From Mariannaea sp. PMI_226 (Eukaryota > Ascomycota > Sordariomycetes > Hypocreales > Nectriaceae), in assembly GCA_024336345.1 (NCBI GenBank), contig JANFOG010000001.1, positions 1,674,001 to 1,738,000 on the forward strand: a stretch of 64,000 bases of DNA. Reading direction: 5' to 3'. Position 1 is the stretch's first letter. Every line of letters begins with the position of its first letter. The notes below the pieces were generated by a model that was given only the letters and a program-made list of their open reading frames with translations, did not search any database and was not told the origin of the DNA. Shown piece by piece: positions 22,901-33,381 of the stretch. A program made the position numbers and the translations under genes.

Positions 22901-23422
22901 TAGCCCATTGCCCCGTCCGCTCACACTTGCCGTTTTGTCCAACCCTGTCTAGGTGGTTTGAAGTTGCCCATCTGCTACTGCCTCACCTCATTACATACAA
23001 GATTATCTCTTGCCTTTTGCGACCTGTGTCTCCGGATCTTCTCGTTTTCCCTCCCTCTTCCACTTCTCCTCCTGTACCTAGGCCTCACTTTGTCTCCAGA
23101 CACACACTCATTTTCTTGGGCCGTTTTTTTACTTACACACTCCTTCATTGACCTCGACCTGGTTCACTCTTTTTTTCAACAGGTTTTGGTTTCCTGATTC
23201 GTTTCTAGTCACTCATTCTAGAGAAACCAACCCTGCGCAAACATTGCGCGCATCTGTTCACGCTCGACACGGGCTGTATTGCCAAAAAAAACAGCTTGTT
23301 ATTCACTCTGTTGCGGTGCACTAAGAGTCGCTGATTCGTGGTTTTAAACCGAAAAGAGCTTGAGACTTATTTTTTTCCTACCCTTTGGCGAAGGATCTTG
23401 TCCTGGCACATTAACCTTCACC
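19984..23422. other. Gene-poor 3.4 kb region
   Basis: No frame here shows recognisable domains or steady codon bias. Features seen are an AT-rich stretch at about 20330-20410 and 20560-20700, a short open frame at 20864-21067 (starts MSERLRRRGPADIGRHKDPT) that I could not assign, a GGGGAACGGAA tandem repeat near 22335-22360, a TACGGAGTA motif at 22807-22815 and GGTAGGTAG at about 22844. The right 500 bp is C/T-rich leader for the GH72 gene. No transposase or reverse transcriptase remnants were recognised. Confidence 0.5.
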
Positions 23423-25015
23423 ATGCTTGTAAGTGGCTTTGCTCCTTTGAACATCTAAGAGGCTTTAGTTCGCGTAAACCCGCAGTTCTTGTTGGAGTCA
23501 CTAACATGCGATACTAGATCAACGCCGCCCTCCTGGCCCTCGGGGCCTCGGTTGTCAATGCTGTTCAGCCGCTTACCATCCAGGGAAACCAGTTTGTCAA
23601 CTCAAAGACTGGCAAGAGATTTCAGGTTGTAGGCATGGCTTATCAACCTGGTGGAAGCGCTGGCTACGATCCCAAATCTGGAAAGGACCCTCTCAGCCAC
23701 AAGGAGACATGTATGCGAGACGCTGCGCTCATGCAAATTCTGGGCATCAACACTATCCGCGTCTACAACCTTGATCCCAATATCAATCATGACGAATGTG
23801 CCAGCATTTTCAACGCTGTCGGTTCCCTTGTTCCAGTATCATGATAAGCTAATCAATGAAAACTAATTGCATAAATAGGCTGGCATTTACATGATGCTCG
23901 ATGTTAACTCACCACTTCCCGGCGAGGCTCTCAACTCTGGCTCTCCGTGGGAAAGCTACTACACCGAGTATCTTAACCGCACGTTTGCGATGACCGAGGC
24001 TTTCGGCAACTATCCCAACACCCTTCTCTTCTTTTCTGGCAACGAAGTCATCAACGACATTCCAAGCGCCAAATACGCTCCTCAGTACATTCGAGCCGTC
24101 ACTCGTGATATCAAGAACTACATCAAAAAGAACCTCGATCGCCAGATTCCTGTGGGCTATTCCGCCGCTGATGTCCGTGAGGTTCTTTGGGATACCTGGA
24201 ACTATCTCCAGTGTTCTGAGGATGGCGAGAAGGATGATGCGAGCCGCGCCGATGTCTTCGCCCTCAACTCCTACAGCTGGTGTGGTGCCGATGCCACTTT
24301 CCAGAGCTCCTCGTACGATAAGCTTGTCGCCGGATTCAAGGACACGTCTGTCCCCGTCTTCTTCAGTGAGTATGGCTGCAATACGCCTGCAACCCGCTAC
24401 TGGAACGAGGCCCAGTCCATCTACGGCACTGATATGGCTCCCATCTGGTCTGGTGGAGTGGTCTACGAATACACCGAGGAGGACAACAATTACGGCCTTG
24501 TTGAGATTAAGGACGATGTGCTTCAAATCCTTGGCGATTTCAACCGTCTAAAGGATCAGTTCACTAAGATCGATTGGGCCTCAGTTCAGTCCAAGTCTGC
24601 CACTAAAGACACTCCCGATGCTCCCTCTTGCAAGAGCGGCCTCATCAAGGAGGACGGTTTCGACGCGAACTTCACCCTTCCTGTTATTCCCGATGATGCC
24701 CAGAAGATTATTGATCATGGTGTTAAGCCCAAGCCCAAGGGACAACTTATTAAGATCAAGGATTGGGATGTGACCATGACTGTCAAGGATGCCGACGGTA
24801 ACGTTATGAACGGACTCAAGGTAGTCCCCCTTGCAGACAACGAGTCCAACTTTGCTGGAAAGAACAAGGCCGATACTGGTAGTGCCACCACCGACCACCA
24901 ATCGAACTCCACAAACGGCACAAGTGACAACGGTTCCGGTGCTGCTGTTGGCGTTGTCCGACCAATGATGTGGGCCATTGCTTTGCCCCTGGCAATGATG
25001 ATGTGTGCTTTGTAA
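23423..25015 (+). CDS. GPI-anchored 1,3-beta-glucanosyltransferase, GH72 (Gel/Gas family)
   Basis: Cell-wall enzyme that cuts and rejoins beta-1,3-glucan chains at the outer plasma membrane. Three exons (23423-23428, 23518-23817, 23879-25015) give 480 residues; the first exon is only ATG CTT. A signal peptide (MLINAALLALGASVVNA) is followed by the GH72 core: GMAYQPGG, the acid/base Glu (about residue 158) in GNEVIND and the nucleophile Glu (about residue 266) in SEYGCN. The second intron uses donor GTCGGT at 23818, giving FNAAGIYMMLDVNSP as in other members; a competing GTATCA donor would insert six residues. The C-terminal part is Ser/Thr/Asn/Gly-rich (SNSTNGTSDNGSG, likely omega-site region) and ends in a hydrophobic tail (MMWAIALPLAMMMCAL), the GPI signal. 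There is no cysteine-rich CBM43 (X8) domain, so it is the short Gel1-like type. Confidence 0.92.
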
Positions 25016-25475
25016 GATTCTTTATTATTAGGGAGAAAGAATTATTTAATGCATCTTTTGTGTTCATTTTATGTTTTTTTTCGGAGGTTGCAGCATTCTA
25101 TTTCATTCACGAAGAAAGACGGAGCTAAAAGAATAATACACGTTGACTTGCTATGATACCAGTAGACAGGGACTGCCGAGGTGAGATATCTGAACTATTA
25201 CCTGGCTATGATACATCTGCCACCGTGTATCATTTCGTCATCAGTCATTCATTCATTCGTGAAAGTACATTCCCATGAGCTGAACCAGAACGGCAGCCTG
25301 ACATGTCATGATCCATTTTCACTTATCCCTCAGACCAGTGGTGAGTGCGCACTGGTTCTGGGCCAAAATTTAAATAGTTGATTGTTGGAGAGGTTTCCTC
25401 AGAAGCAAGTTCATCCTATAGCGTTCAACCGCACACCCTCCCTCGCGTGATCATTTTGCTTGAGTAGGTGAAGAG
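25016..25475. other. Intergenic, convergent 3' flanks
   Basis: 460 bp between the GH72 gene and the convergent small cysteine-rich frame. AT-rich 3' UTR-like sequence; nothing else seen. Confidence 0.5.
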
Positions 25476-25673
25476 TTACTTCTTCTCCTTCTGGGGAGAA
25501 GGGGTGGAGGCGGAGGCCTTCTTGGGCTTCTCTGTCTTCTTCATCTTTTCCTTGGGAGGCTGGTAGAGCTGACCAGCGTCACGGGATGAGAAGCAGTGGG
25601 AATTTCGATCACAGGGGGAGCAGTAGTCGTGGTCTCCGAGATCACCGGCTCGGCAGCAGTTGAGGCAGCACAT
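25476..25673 (-). CDS. Small cysteine-rich cytosolic protein (65 aa), unknown
   Basis: I do not recognise it. The frame starts at 25673 in good context (TCAAACATG) and reads MCCLNCCRAGDLGDHDYCSPCDRNSHC in its first half: seven cysteines in a CC-x2-CC-x10-C-x2-C-x5-C pattern, suggesting metal binding. The second half is Lys/Pro/Ser-rich (PPKEKMKKTEKPKKAS...). There is no signal peptide. Third codon positions are strongly C/G (AAG, GCC, CTC, ACC), unlike shadow frames, which argues for a real, well-expressed gene. Upstream is a CT-rich leader, a possible 5' UTR intron (GTAAGT donor near 25853, CCAG acceptor just before the ATG) and TATATA-rich sequence around 25963-25995. An overlapping alternative frame exists but has poorer composition. 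Confidence 0.55.
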   Translation of the reverse strand: MCCLNCCRAGDLGDHDYCSPCDRNSHCFSSRDAGQLYQPPKEKMKKTEKPKKASASTPSPQKEKK

Positions 25674-27367
25674 GTTTGAACTGGTAGTTGGAACAAAGGA
25701 CGAAGGGGGGCTTTTTGAGCTAGGACTTTTTCTATATGTGTGAATAACGAATACTGTTGGTACTTGATGGATACAGAGAAATGGGGGAAAGGGGAAAGGG
25801 AAAAGGGAGTGAGGGAACAAGTGAGAGAAGATGAAGACAAAAGGAACTTACAGATTTGTTTATGTGAGTAAATGCTAAAGCTCCTGGTGACGAGTAGTGA
25901 ATGAGTGAAGTTGGAGGAACGATCACGATTTCCTGAGCGAGTGTCAGCTGCTGTCTGCATATATACATATATATGTGTATATGTATATGTGTGTGGATGT
26001 ATAAGATATGCTGTCGAGTGTTGAAGGGGCCATGAAACATACTGATCTAGGCTGAGAAGTTCAGCTATGATGAGAATCGAAGTTGACAATTGTGATGTTA
26101 TAAGAAGAAAAAAAAGATTTCCCTGCGGTGAAGAAGCTCGAGTCTCCTTTTTTTATATACGATGAAGATTTTCTGTTGTTTGTAGGTCTCAAACTGAAAG
26201 GATGGGCGGGAAAAAAGGGTTTCTGTCGTGGTTTGTTTCAACCTCACTTTGGGTATCAAAAATGAACGTCAATTATTTCAGTCCGATTGTGCAATAGGCT
26301 ACCACCCGTTTTTCCACACGCCCCCCTCCCCTCCCCTTCGTTTGGTTTGTACAGAGCCCAAAAGCCCAGGGGGGGGGATGAGGGATGAGGGAAAAATTAA
26401 TAATAATTAAAAACGAGGCGACCCAGGTACGCCTTTTCAAACGACAACAGTACAATCTTTTGCCTCACTAAACGAGAACCAATTGAAAGTGGCATGTTTC
26501 GGTTAGCTGGCCTCAATTATGTGTGTGTGTACCGTGGGTGAACTCCTTTGCCCGCCTTTCTTCACCCTTGTCTACCGATTTTTTTTTCAGGACCTCCCAG
26601 CCATGTAAGCCATTTTGCAGCAAGGGGGAGCAGAGAGGGGGAGACGGGGGAGGAAGAGAGAAATTTTGGAAGGGTAGAAAAAAGCCGATTACGGGAATGC
26701 GGGAGCGATGAAACGATTTTGTCTACTGGGGAGTCACAAAGTGAACAAGTAAGATGGATCAAAGTGCGATATCGGGGACGGGAGAGAGGGGTGGAAAAAA
26801 GAAACAGATGGGCTGGCATCAATGTGTTTCTATTTTCCCCTGGGCAACCTTCTTGAGGATGAAGCCGGCATTGGGGGGGAAGGAAGAAGGAATCAGATTA
26901 CTTTGCGTACATATATATATATATATGTATATATATTGACCATCTATTTATATACACAGTATATCGACATAGATTAGACATATATACATCTTCACACAAA
27001 ATGGAGACCACAACTGACATGATTATGGACGAGTCCAAATCAAAGCTTCACAACAACAGCAAAAAAAACAAAAGAAAACAAAAAAAAAAAGTTCACCATA
27101 TTATATGTCATCAGGTAATCTATTAGCTTTGTGTCTTTCGTCGTAGCTGACATACTACCATACACGGCTTTCTCAAAACCTCTTCAGGGTAGAGAGCCTT
27201 GGAATTTCACATCTGTCATCCTCCCCTTCTATCTTGCAAAGTACAGAGAAACATCTGGTCATCCGCTCAGGTATCCTATCTGTCGTTACCTGCACCGGCC
27301 CTTTATACCGGGCTGCCAAGTACACAAGAGTTACCCGGTCTTAACTCCCCATTTTATCTTGACATAT
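25674..27367. other. Intergenic between small Cys-rich gene (-) and acl2 3' end (-)
   Basis: About 1.7 kb; no supported gene. Holds the promoter and leader of the small gene, TATATA/TGTATA tracts (25963-26000) and an AT-alternating tract at 26909-26937. The right end is the A-rich acl2 3' flank. Confidence 0.45.
26909..26937. repeat. (AT)n microsatellite
   Basis: Alternating AT run with one G interruption (ATATATATATATATATGTATATATAT) in non-coding DNA. Confidence 0.85.
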
Positions 27368-29254
27368 TTAACCCTGGAACTCCTGAGCCTTGCTCTCCTC
27401 CCATTTGCCGGGGATGAGAGCCAAGGGCACGATACCTGAGACGTGCATCTCAGGACCGAAAATCTTGGCGTTGAGGCCGAGCTCCTGGGTAGCGGCCTTC
27501 ATGTTCTTAAGACCCTCCTGGTAGTTGGGACCTGCACGACGCACCCAGATCTGGACGTTGTGCTCAATGAGTCTGGGGGCAAAGTCCCGCAGGGCGCGGA
27601 TGACACCCTTGAAAGTGCTGGCGACGTTGGTGAAGTTGGCAATACCACCACCGATGAACAGAACCTTGCCCTTCTCCGTCTGAGGAGCACGGAGGAGGAG
27701 ATCGAGGACAGTGCGGGCGTAGTGGTAGGTCTGGGACTCGGTGGGAGCACCAGAGTACTCACCATAGTTGGCCAGCTCATCGGCGAAGCCAGAGGAGGCA
27801 ATGGCATCGGCGTACACCACGGAGGCACCACCACCAGCAACGAGGGTCCAAATGCGGCCCTTGGGGTTGAGGACGGTAAGCTTCAGGGAAGCACCAGTCT
27901 TAGCATCGAGGTCGGCGATGTAAGCCTCCTCCTTGGTCAGCTCACGACCGAAGGGGGCAGGGAACTCCATGGGGGGGCCAGCATCGATGCTGACCTTGTC
28001 ACCACCAACGGCAACGTTGGTAAGACCAAGAGCAGCGGGAGATCGAGCAATAGCCCACTTGACACCGCACTCGAAATCAGCAGTCTGGTCAAGCTTGGCA
28101 GCAAGATCCAGGAAGTGGACCTCAGCAGAGGTCTTGTCGGCGTTGGGGATCACCACCAAGGGGTTGATCTCAAGGTATGTGAACTGGCAGTCGACATAGA
28201 CAGCATAGAGACGGGTGATGAAGTCAACAAGGACATTGTGAACTCCCTCAGGAACCTTCTTCAGGAGAGTGGCAGCAATCTCCTCGTTGGAGGGGTACTC
28301 AGCAAGGTCGACGGGGATGAGGAGTTTCTCAGCCTTTTCGTCAACATCACCGACATCGACACCACCCTCATGAGTGAAGAGAATCCAGTCGCCCTACAGG
28401 TGTGAATCCGTCAGTAACAAGGTTCAAGCGTAACAAAGAAGTATCAACGATTGTAAGTGGGTTTAACGAAGCCAGGGTGCGATGTGTTTGGGGCTCTTAT
28501 CCAACCATCCGCTCGCCCGGACCGCTGGAGTATGGATTACCGGAGCCGTTTTGCAGAGCCCACAAAATGCAATCGATTCCGGCCTCCCAGCTCGGAACTG
28601 AATGCATCTTTCCGTTGGTCCATACTCTCCCTTCAAATATTCGGATTTTTTCTCTCCTTCTTTTTCTTGGATTCTAAGTCTCTCATTGTCGAAAATAGAC
28701 ACATGAGACGCTTGATTCACAACCCCCCAGTGATATCGGAAAACGTAAAATCCATTACAACCATCCACTCAACAGTTCAAACAAAGGAGAAAAGAAAGGG
28801 GTTATCAACTTACATCTCGGACGGAGTTGATGTTGATGTAGTACTCGGTATCTTGAGGGTGAGGAACGAAGGGCTCGACAAGGAATTGTCGGAGAACGCC
28901 TACGGTGTGCTCAACCTTCTGCTCCTTACCAGCACGCTCAGCAATCCAAGCCTTGGCATCAGCCCAAGACTTGTTGAGAGCGAGAAGGCCGCTCTTGCCT
29001 CGTCGCTTGATGAGCTGGTCAGGCTTGGCGACGAACTTGGCGCCAGACTGGAGGAGCCAAGGGTAGGTGACCTCGGCCTGGTTCAGGACGTCGTTGACGT
29101 TGGCATCCTCAGGGAAGTGCAGCGAAGCCAAACGAGCAGGGGCGTTATGAGTGGTGGGAGCGGGAAGAGGGCTGGGCTTGATGACAGGAGCCCGGGTGAG
29201 GTGGTAGTTGAGGATGGCCTTGCCGTCGGCCTCGAGGATCGACTTGGCGGACAT
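27368..29254 (-). CDS. acl2: ATP-citrate lyase subunit 2 (N-terminal, ATP-grasp half)
   Basis: Smaller subunit of cytosolic ATP-citrate lyase, which makes acetyl-CoA and oxaloacetate from citrate, CoA and ATP for lipid, sterol and acetyl-group use. Equivalent to the N-terminal part of animal ACLY. Two exons (29254-28814, 28393-27368) give 488 residues. The ATP-grasp/succinyl-CoA-synthetase-beta-like fold shows in [45 protein letters not shown] and [14 protein letters not shown] [19 protein letters not shown]; the citrate-binding domain carries [24 protein letters not shown] and [14 protein letters not shown]. The single intron is unusually long for this window (420 nt, 28813-28394). Transcribed away from acl1, with 4.1 kb between the start codons; the two products assemble into one enzyme. 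Codon use is strongly biased to C-ending codons, fitting high expression. Confidence 0.96.
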
Positions 29255-29995
29255 TGTGACTGTGGATGAAGATTACGGAGGAGAAATATAAGGACAGGAA
29301 AAAAGGTAAGTAGGACGAGATGAGAAGGCGAGTGCTTTTCTTGTCCCGGACTTGTTCAATTCTGGAGTTGAGGAAGAAAATCGTCAGCTGGCGGAGCCTT
29401 TTTGGCAGAGAGGAGCGATGAGATGCGCAAGTGCGTAACTGGGGGGGGAGGTGGGGAGGGAAGTTTGAAGTTTGAAGTTGGTAGCTGGAAGCGGACGTCG
29501 GAGACAGAAATATCCGGAACTGAAGCTATTCGAGTGCACCAATCTGGGGCAAATAACAACAACAACAATCGCCAGAATTCGCGGGCGCAATTGGCGATTT
29601 CGATGAATGTTGGTCCAAGTGGACAAAATGGGCGGGCAGGTCGGCGGTGGGGGGGGAAAGCTCACTCACCAATTGTACAAATGCTCAAAGCTGGGCTTGG
29701 GACAGCACACGGAGAAGACCCTGAAGATTGAAGAGGGAATTGGAGTAGGGAGAGGGAGAGAGGATCACAGTGGAAGATGTCGCAAAAGGACGAGATTGAG
29801 GGTCAGAAGGAGGAGAGAGAAGATGGATGAAGATGGAGTCGGGCAGCAGCTTGTCTCTGCGAAAAAACGAAGCTTCCAGGATTTGGCGTCTCAAAGGGGA
29901 TGAGGGGCTGGCTCACCCATCCCCATCCCCGTCCCAGCGCCTTTTGCCCCTTGACCAAAACTTGTCCTGGGTGTGTGTGCCCCTCCACCTGTGGC

Positions 29996-30108
29996 CGGTA
30001 CCTACTTCTGGCGGTGGGCTGGGCGGTCAGCAGAAGTGGGCTCTGGGGCTGGTTGGGCAAGCAGCAAGAGGTACCTCGAGGTGGCGCCCTCAGGGGTCTC
30101 GAGGTACT
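29996..30108. promoter_or_regulatory. acl2-side block of the shared promoter module
   Basis: Contains GGTACCT, then GGCGGTGGGCTGGGCGG, GAGGTACCTC (30068-30077) and TGGCGCCCTCAGGGG (30082-30096). The same elements recur at 32702-32872 near acl1. Lies ~0.75-0.85 kb upstream of the acl2 ATG. A regulatory role is inference. Confidence 0.45.
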
Positions 30109-32701
30109 TACAACGTATTGGGTGCAAGTCGAGCATCTTGCAGGGTTGCTGGGGAGGGGCCTCTGGAAGGAATAAGGAACAAAGAGGGAAAAAAAAAAAA
30201 AAAACTATCTGCCTAAGGTTTGGGGTCCGGTCCCGGTTGAGGTGTGTGTCTCCAAAATCGCTGAGAGAAAGGAGTACATTGTGTAAGTACTGGTACTCAA
30301 AGCACCACCATGGAAAGAAGCTCATCCCCAGCTGTTGAGGACCAAGTGGATCGTCGCCCCGACAGACAGCAGGCGACAATACACACGACCACCCGCCGAG
30401 AACCGCAACAAGTGTTGTGCACTCCTATCGCGTACCCGCCGTCCAATTTCCCTCGAGGCTGGCCAATTTTACGCGGCTTTCTTTTTCTGGTTGCCTGTTG
30501 CCAATCGCTTGCAAAGTCTCCTGGAGTCGTTGTTGGCTAGCAACCTGGAACTTGGTGAGCTTGAGAAGTGGGAATGTGCTGGAACGCTGGGGGGAAACAC
30601 TTCCCGTCCAATTCCCCCACCACGGCTACAGGATGAAGTACATGTACCACTCCACTTTCAACCTAGTGCTGGAGTGTGTATCACAACTCAACTCAGTGCT
30701 GAATTGAAGCTCACAGGACACAAGGGGACATTGGGTTCGGACTCCGGGGGGAAATGCATGCATGTGCAGGTGTATTTTGCATCCAGTTATGTCATGGAGG
30801 ATTGATCCGATACGACCGCAGGCTGACGGAGCCTTCCCGATGAACGCTGGACGACTGAATTGGAGGCAGGATTTTCCTACGATTTCCTGGAATAGATCTC
30901 ATCTCAGCTTTCAAAGCATTGCAGCTTTGCTGCAGCACAACAGTGTGACGGGTGGTCAGCGGCTTTTTGGGCGCCCCCCCTCCACTCATTAACCCACACC
31001 CATCCTCTCACCTCTCGCAGCTGGAGCGCACACTGATTCACCAAAAACCCTTCCCAAGGTCGGAGAAGAACGGGAAGAAGAATTCTGTTGCCCTGATTCA
31101 TTCGCATCCGAAACTCATTTGAAGTGGAGAGCATGTTTTACACGTCCGAATTATCTCTGATACGATGCTGCAATTGATTTGCTTCTAATTGACAATTGGC
31201 GATGCCAAGTTCCACACTTTCTTTCGTGGTCTGTGGTCTGGTTGGTGGCTTGGATGGATGTAGGGCCACGCAGTGATGACGGGCCTTCCGAGCCACTGCT
31301 AACACGACAATGCCTTCCGCATGTCTCTGAGCTCCAAATCAAATTGAGAAGACGGCTTGGCGGCGAGATTACGGAGTACGAGGCCTTAATTGGAAATAGG
31401 GGTTTGATGGGAGGGCTGGACGATCCAATCCTCGAGATCAACCCCAAGTTGGCCTACGTATGAGACCGTGGGCATAGGTGCCCGTGAAAGTGTCATGGAA
31501 TCGAAGCACGGACACTGGCGGTCTCCCCGCCACTTTCCCTCCAACGTCCTCTATTGTTGTGACAGATGAGTGATGCGCTGCCGTGGGATCGTGGTAGTGC
31601 ATTACCTACCTAATTGCTTTTTTATTTTCTCGATGCTATTAGGGAACCCAAGCTTGTGGTGCTAGCGAACCAACTAACCTAGCCTCGTTCATTCCTTTGC
31701 CTGCAACTTTTCGTACATCCAGACAGATGTGCGCAGGAAGAGGCTGTGGTGGGGGGTGGTGGGGGAGAAATCTGCCGACTGATGTGACCCCTCCAAGGAC
31801 ATCATTATCATCAGCACACACGGGGTCCGCGGACAACTCAAGCAAGTTGGAGCAGGCCGCAATGTCAAACAGATGGTAGAGTGTGTGCAGAGGCCATGCA
31901 AAAAGTCGGCCTGGGTTGGAAAACTTCCCCTATTGCAGATCACCGGCAGATAGGCCCAAGGCTCGGTACCTCTTTCATTCACCTGGATGGTGTGCGGCGA
32001 GGGATTCAACAGATCGAAGAAAAGAGGAGCCAAAATTCAGAGCAACATCCCCAAAAATTTCGTGGCCCCAACTTACATGGCACAATTAGTTCGGGGCCTT
32101 ACGCTACAGCACCCGCGCCAAGTGTCTGTCTCCACGCTTCGGACCAAATTCTGCCATTGTCCAGAATGTATATGGTACACTTACTCCGAAAGGGGAAGCG
32201 TATTGTTTCGCTGCTGCACGGACGTGTTGCCTTGCTCAGACAGTCCAAAAAAAAAAAACCAAAACCGTTGAGATTCGAATGACAAGGGGAGAGAGAAAAC
32301 AATCATCTTCGAATTTCTCTGGCACAAGTCTGGCACGAAGAGGGTAAGGTATCTTGGGAGAGCTTGTTATTCCCCTTAGGCTTGGAAACCTAGTTGGAGG
32401 ATCCTTCTTGTTTCGTTGCTCTTTCTCTGTATTCTCCCCTCACCCCCCAAGATATACCTCTCACCTTTTTTTTTTTTTTTTTCCTTGTCTGGTTTTGTTT
32501 CACCGTACCTGACCCGGCACTCCATGTCACAAGCCCGCCGATGCGCGGGAGTCAAAGTGGGCGAGGGTTCGGCGAAGTACCCTACCTGAGCACTTGCACT
32601 GACTTGGGAGCGACGGGGATAGCTGCGTAACTTTCCCCCTGTCAAAATACAATGTTTCTGTACATGGCATCTCATGGCCTTACCCCACTTAGTTTTTGAT
32701 G

Positions 32702-32872
32702 GGTACCTAGTGGCGGGCGTGGTGGGCATGGTGGTGGGCATGGCGGTGGGCGGGGATGTGGCCCCCTGGCGCCTCAGGGCAAGCAGCCTCCAGAGAGGAC
32801 AGCTCCTGGGAAGCAAGTTGAGATCAGAGAAGGTACCTTTGGTCGCTGAGGGGGAGTTGCAGGAGGTACCTC
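32702..32872. promoter_or_regulatory. acl1-side block of the shared promoter module
   Basis: Contains GGTACCTAGTGGCGGGCG, repeats of GGTGGGCATGG and GGCGGTGGGCGGGG, TGGCGCCTCAGGG (32767-32779) and GAGGTACCTC (32863-32872). Lies ~0.5-0.7 kb upstream of the acl1 ATG. Compare 29996-30108. Confidence 0.45.
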
Positions 32873-33381
32873 AGAAAACCTCACTCCCCAGCATCAGCGC
32901 CCAGCACCCAGCACCCAGCACCACCAGTACAAGCATACGGTACCTGGTATCACTCCGGCACCCAGACCACCATCTAGCCAATGCCCACCCAAGCAGCCTT
33001 GTTCAAGTTCAACGAACCCAGTCCAGCTCACCCACCTCCTCTGGACAAACCCTCCTGAAATCTTGCGCTCCTCTCTTCCTCCCCGCCGCCCCTCGTCACT
33101 TCTTGTTGTTCAACTTGAGGTCCCTTCTTCCAAACGCCTCCTCCCGTTGATTCTTTCCTCTTTCCTCCCTTTCCTCTCCATACCCATACTCACTTCCATA
33201 TTCTATCCTCATCCTCACCTCTAATTCCTCAGAGCATCCACTTCTTGAGCTCAGAGCGTTATCTTTTCCTTCGGCTTGTGCTGCTGACATTGGGTTTTCT
33301 TTTCTTACGCACCCTACCTCAGCTCAACCCTCCATCCCAATCCCCTCTCCGACCACACGAATCGACCCCGATTCCTTCGCA

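Larger units (their letters stand above)
29255..33381. promoter_or_regulatory. Long bidirectional promoter region of acl2/acl1
   Basis: 4.1 kb between the two start codons, the longest intergenic stretch in the window. No open frame in it looks like a gene. It contains two similar G/C-rich blocks (about 29996-30108 and 32702-32872), poly-A/T runs (30188-30204, 32467-32482), a TACGGAGTACG at 31370-31380 and a C/T-rich acl1 leader from about 33000. 5' UTR introns are likely but cannot be placed. Confidence 0.6.

Noticed and set aside
24105..24551. Overlapping frame in the GH72 gene
   Set aside because: Arg/Ser-rich shadow of the GH72 catalytic domain.
27443..28405. 320-codon open frame on the plus strand across acl2
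   Set aside because: It is the antisense of the acl2 exon; strong C/G third-position bias in acl2 removes stops from the opposite strand. Its translation is a low-complexity Gly/Val/Asp/Leu sequence.
30335..30805. 156-codon frame in the acl promoter
   Set aside because: Composition typical of random open frame; crosses motif-rich promoter DNA; no domain.
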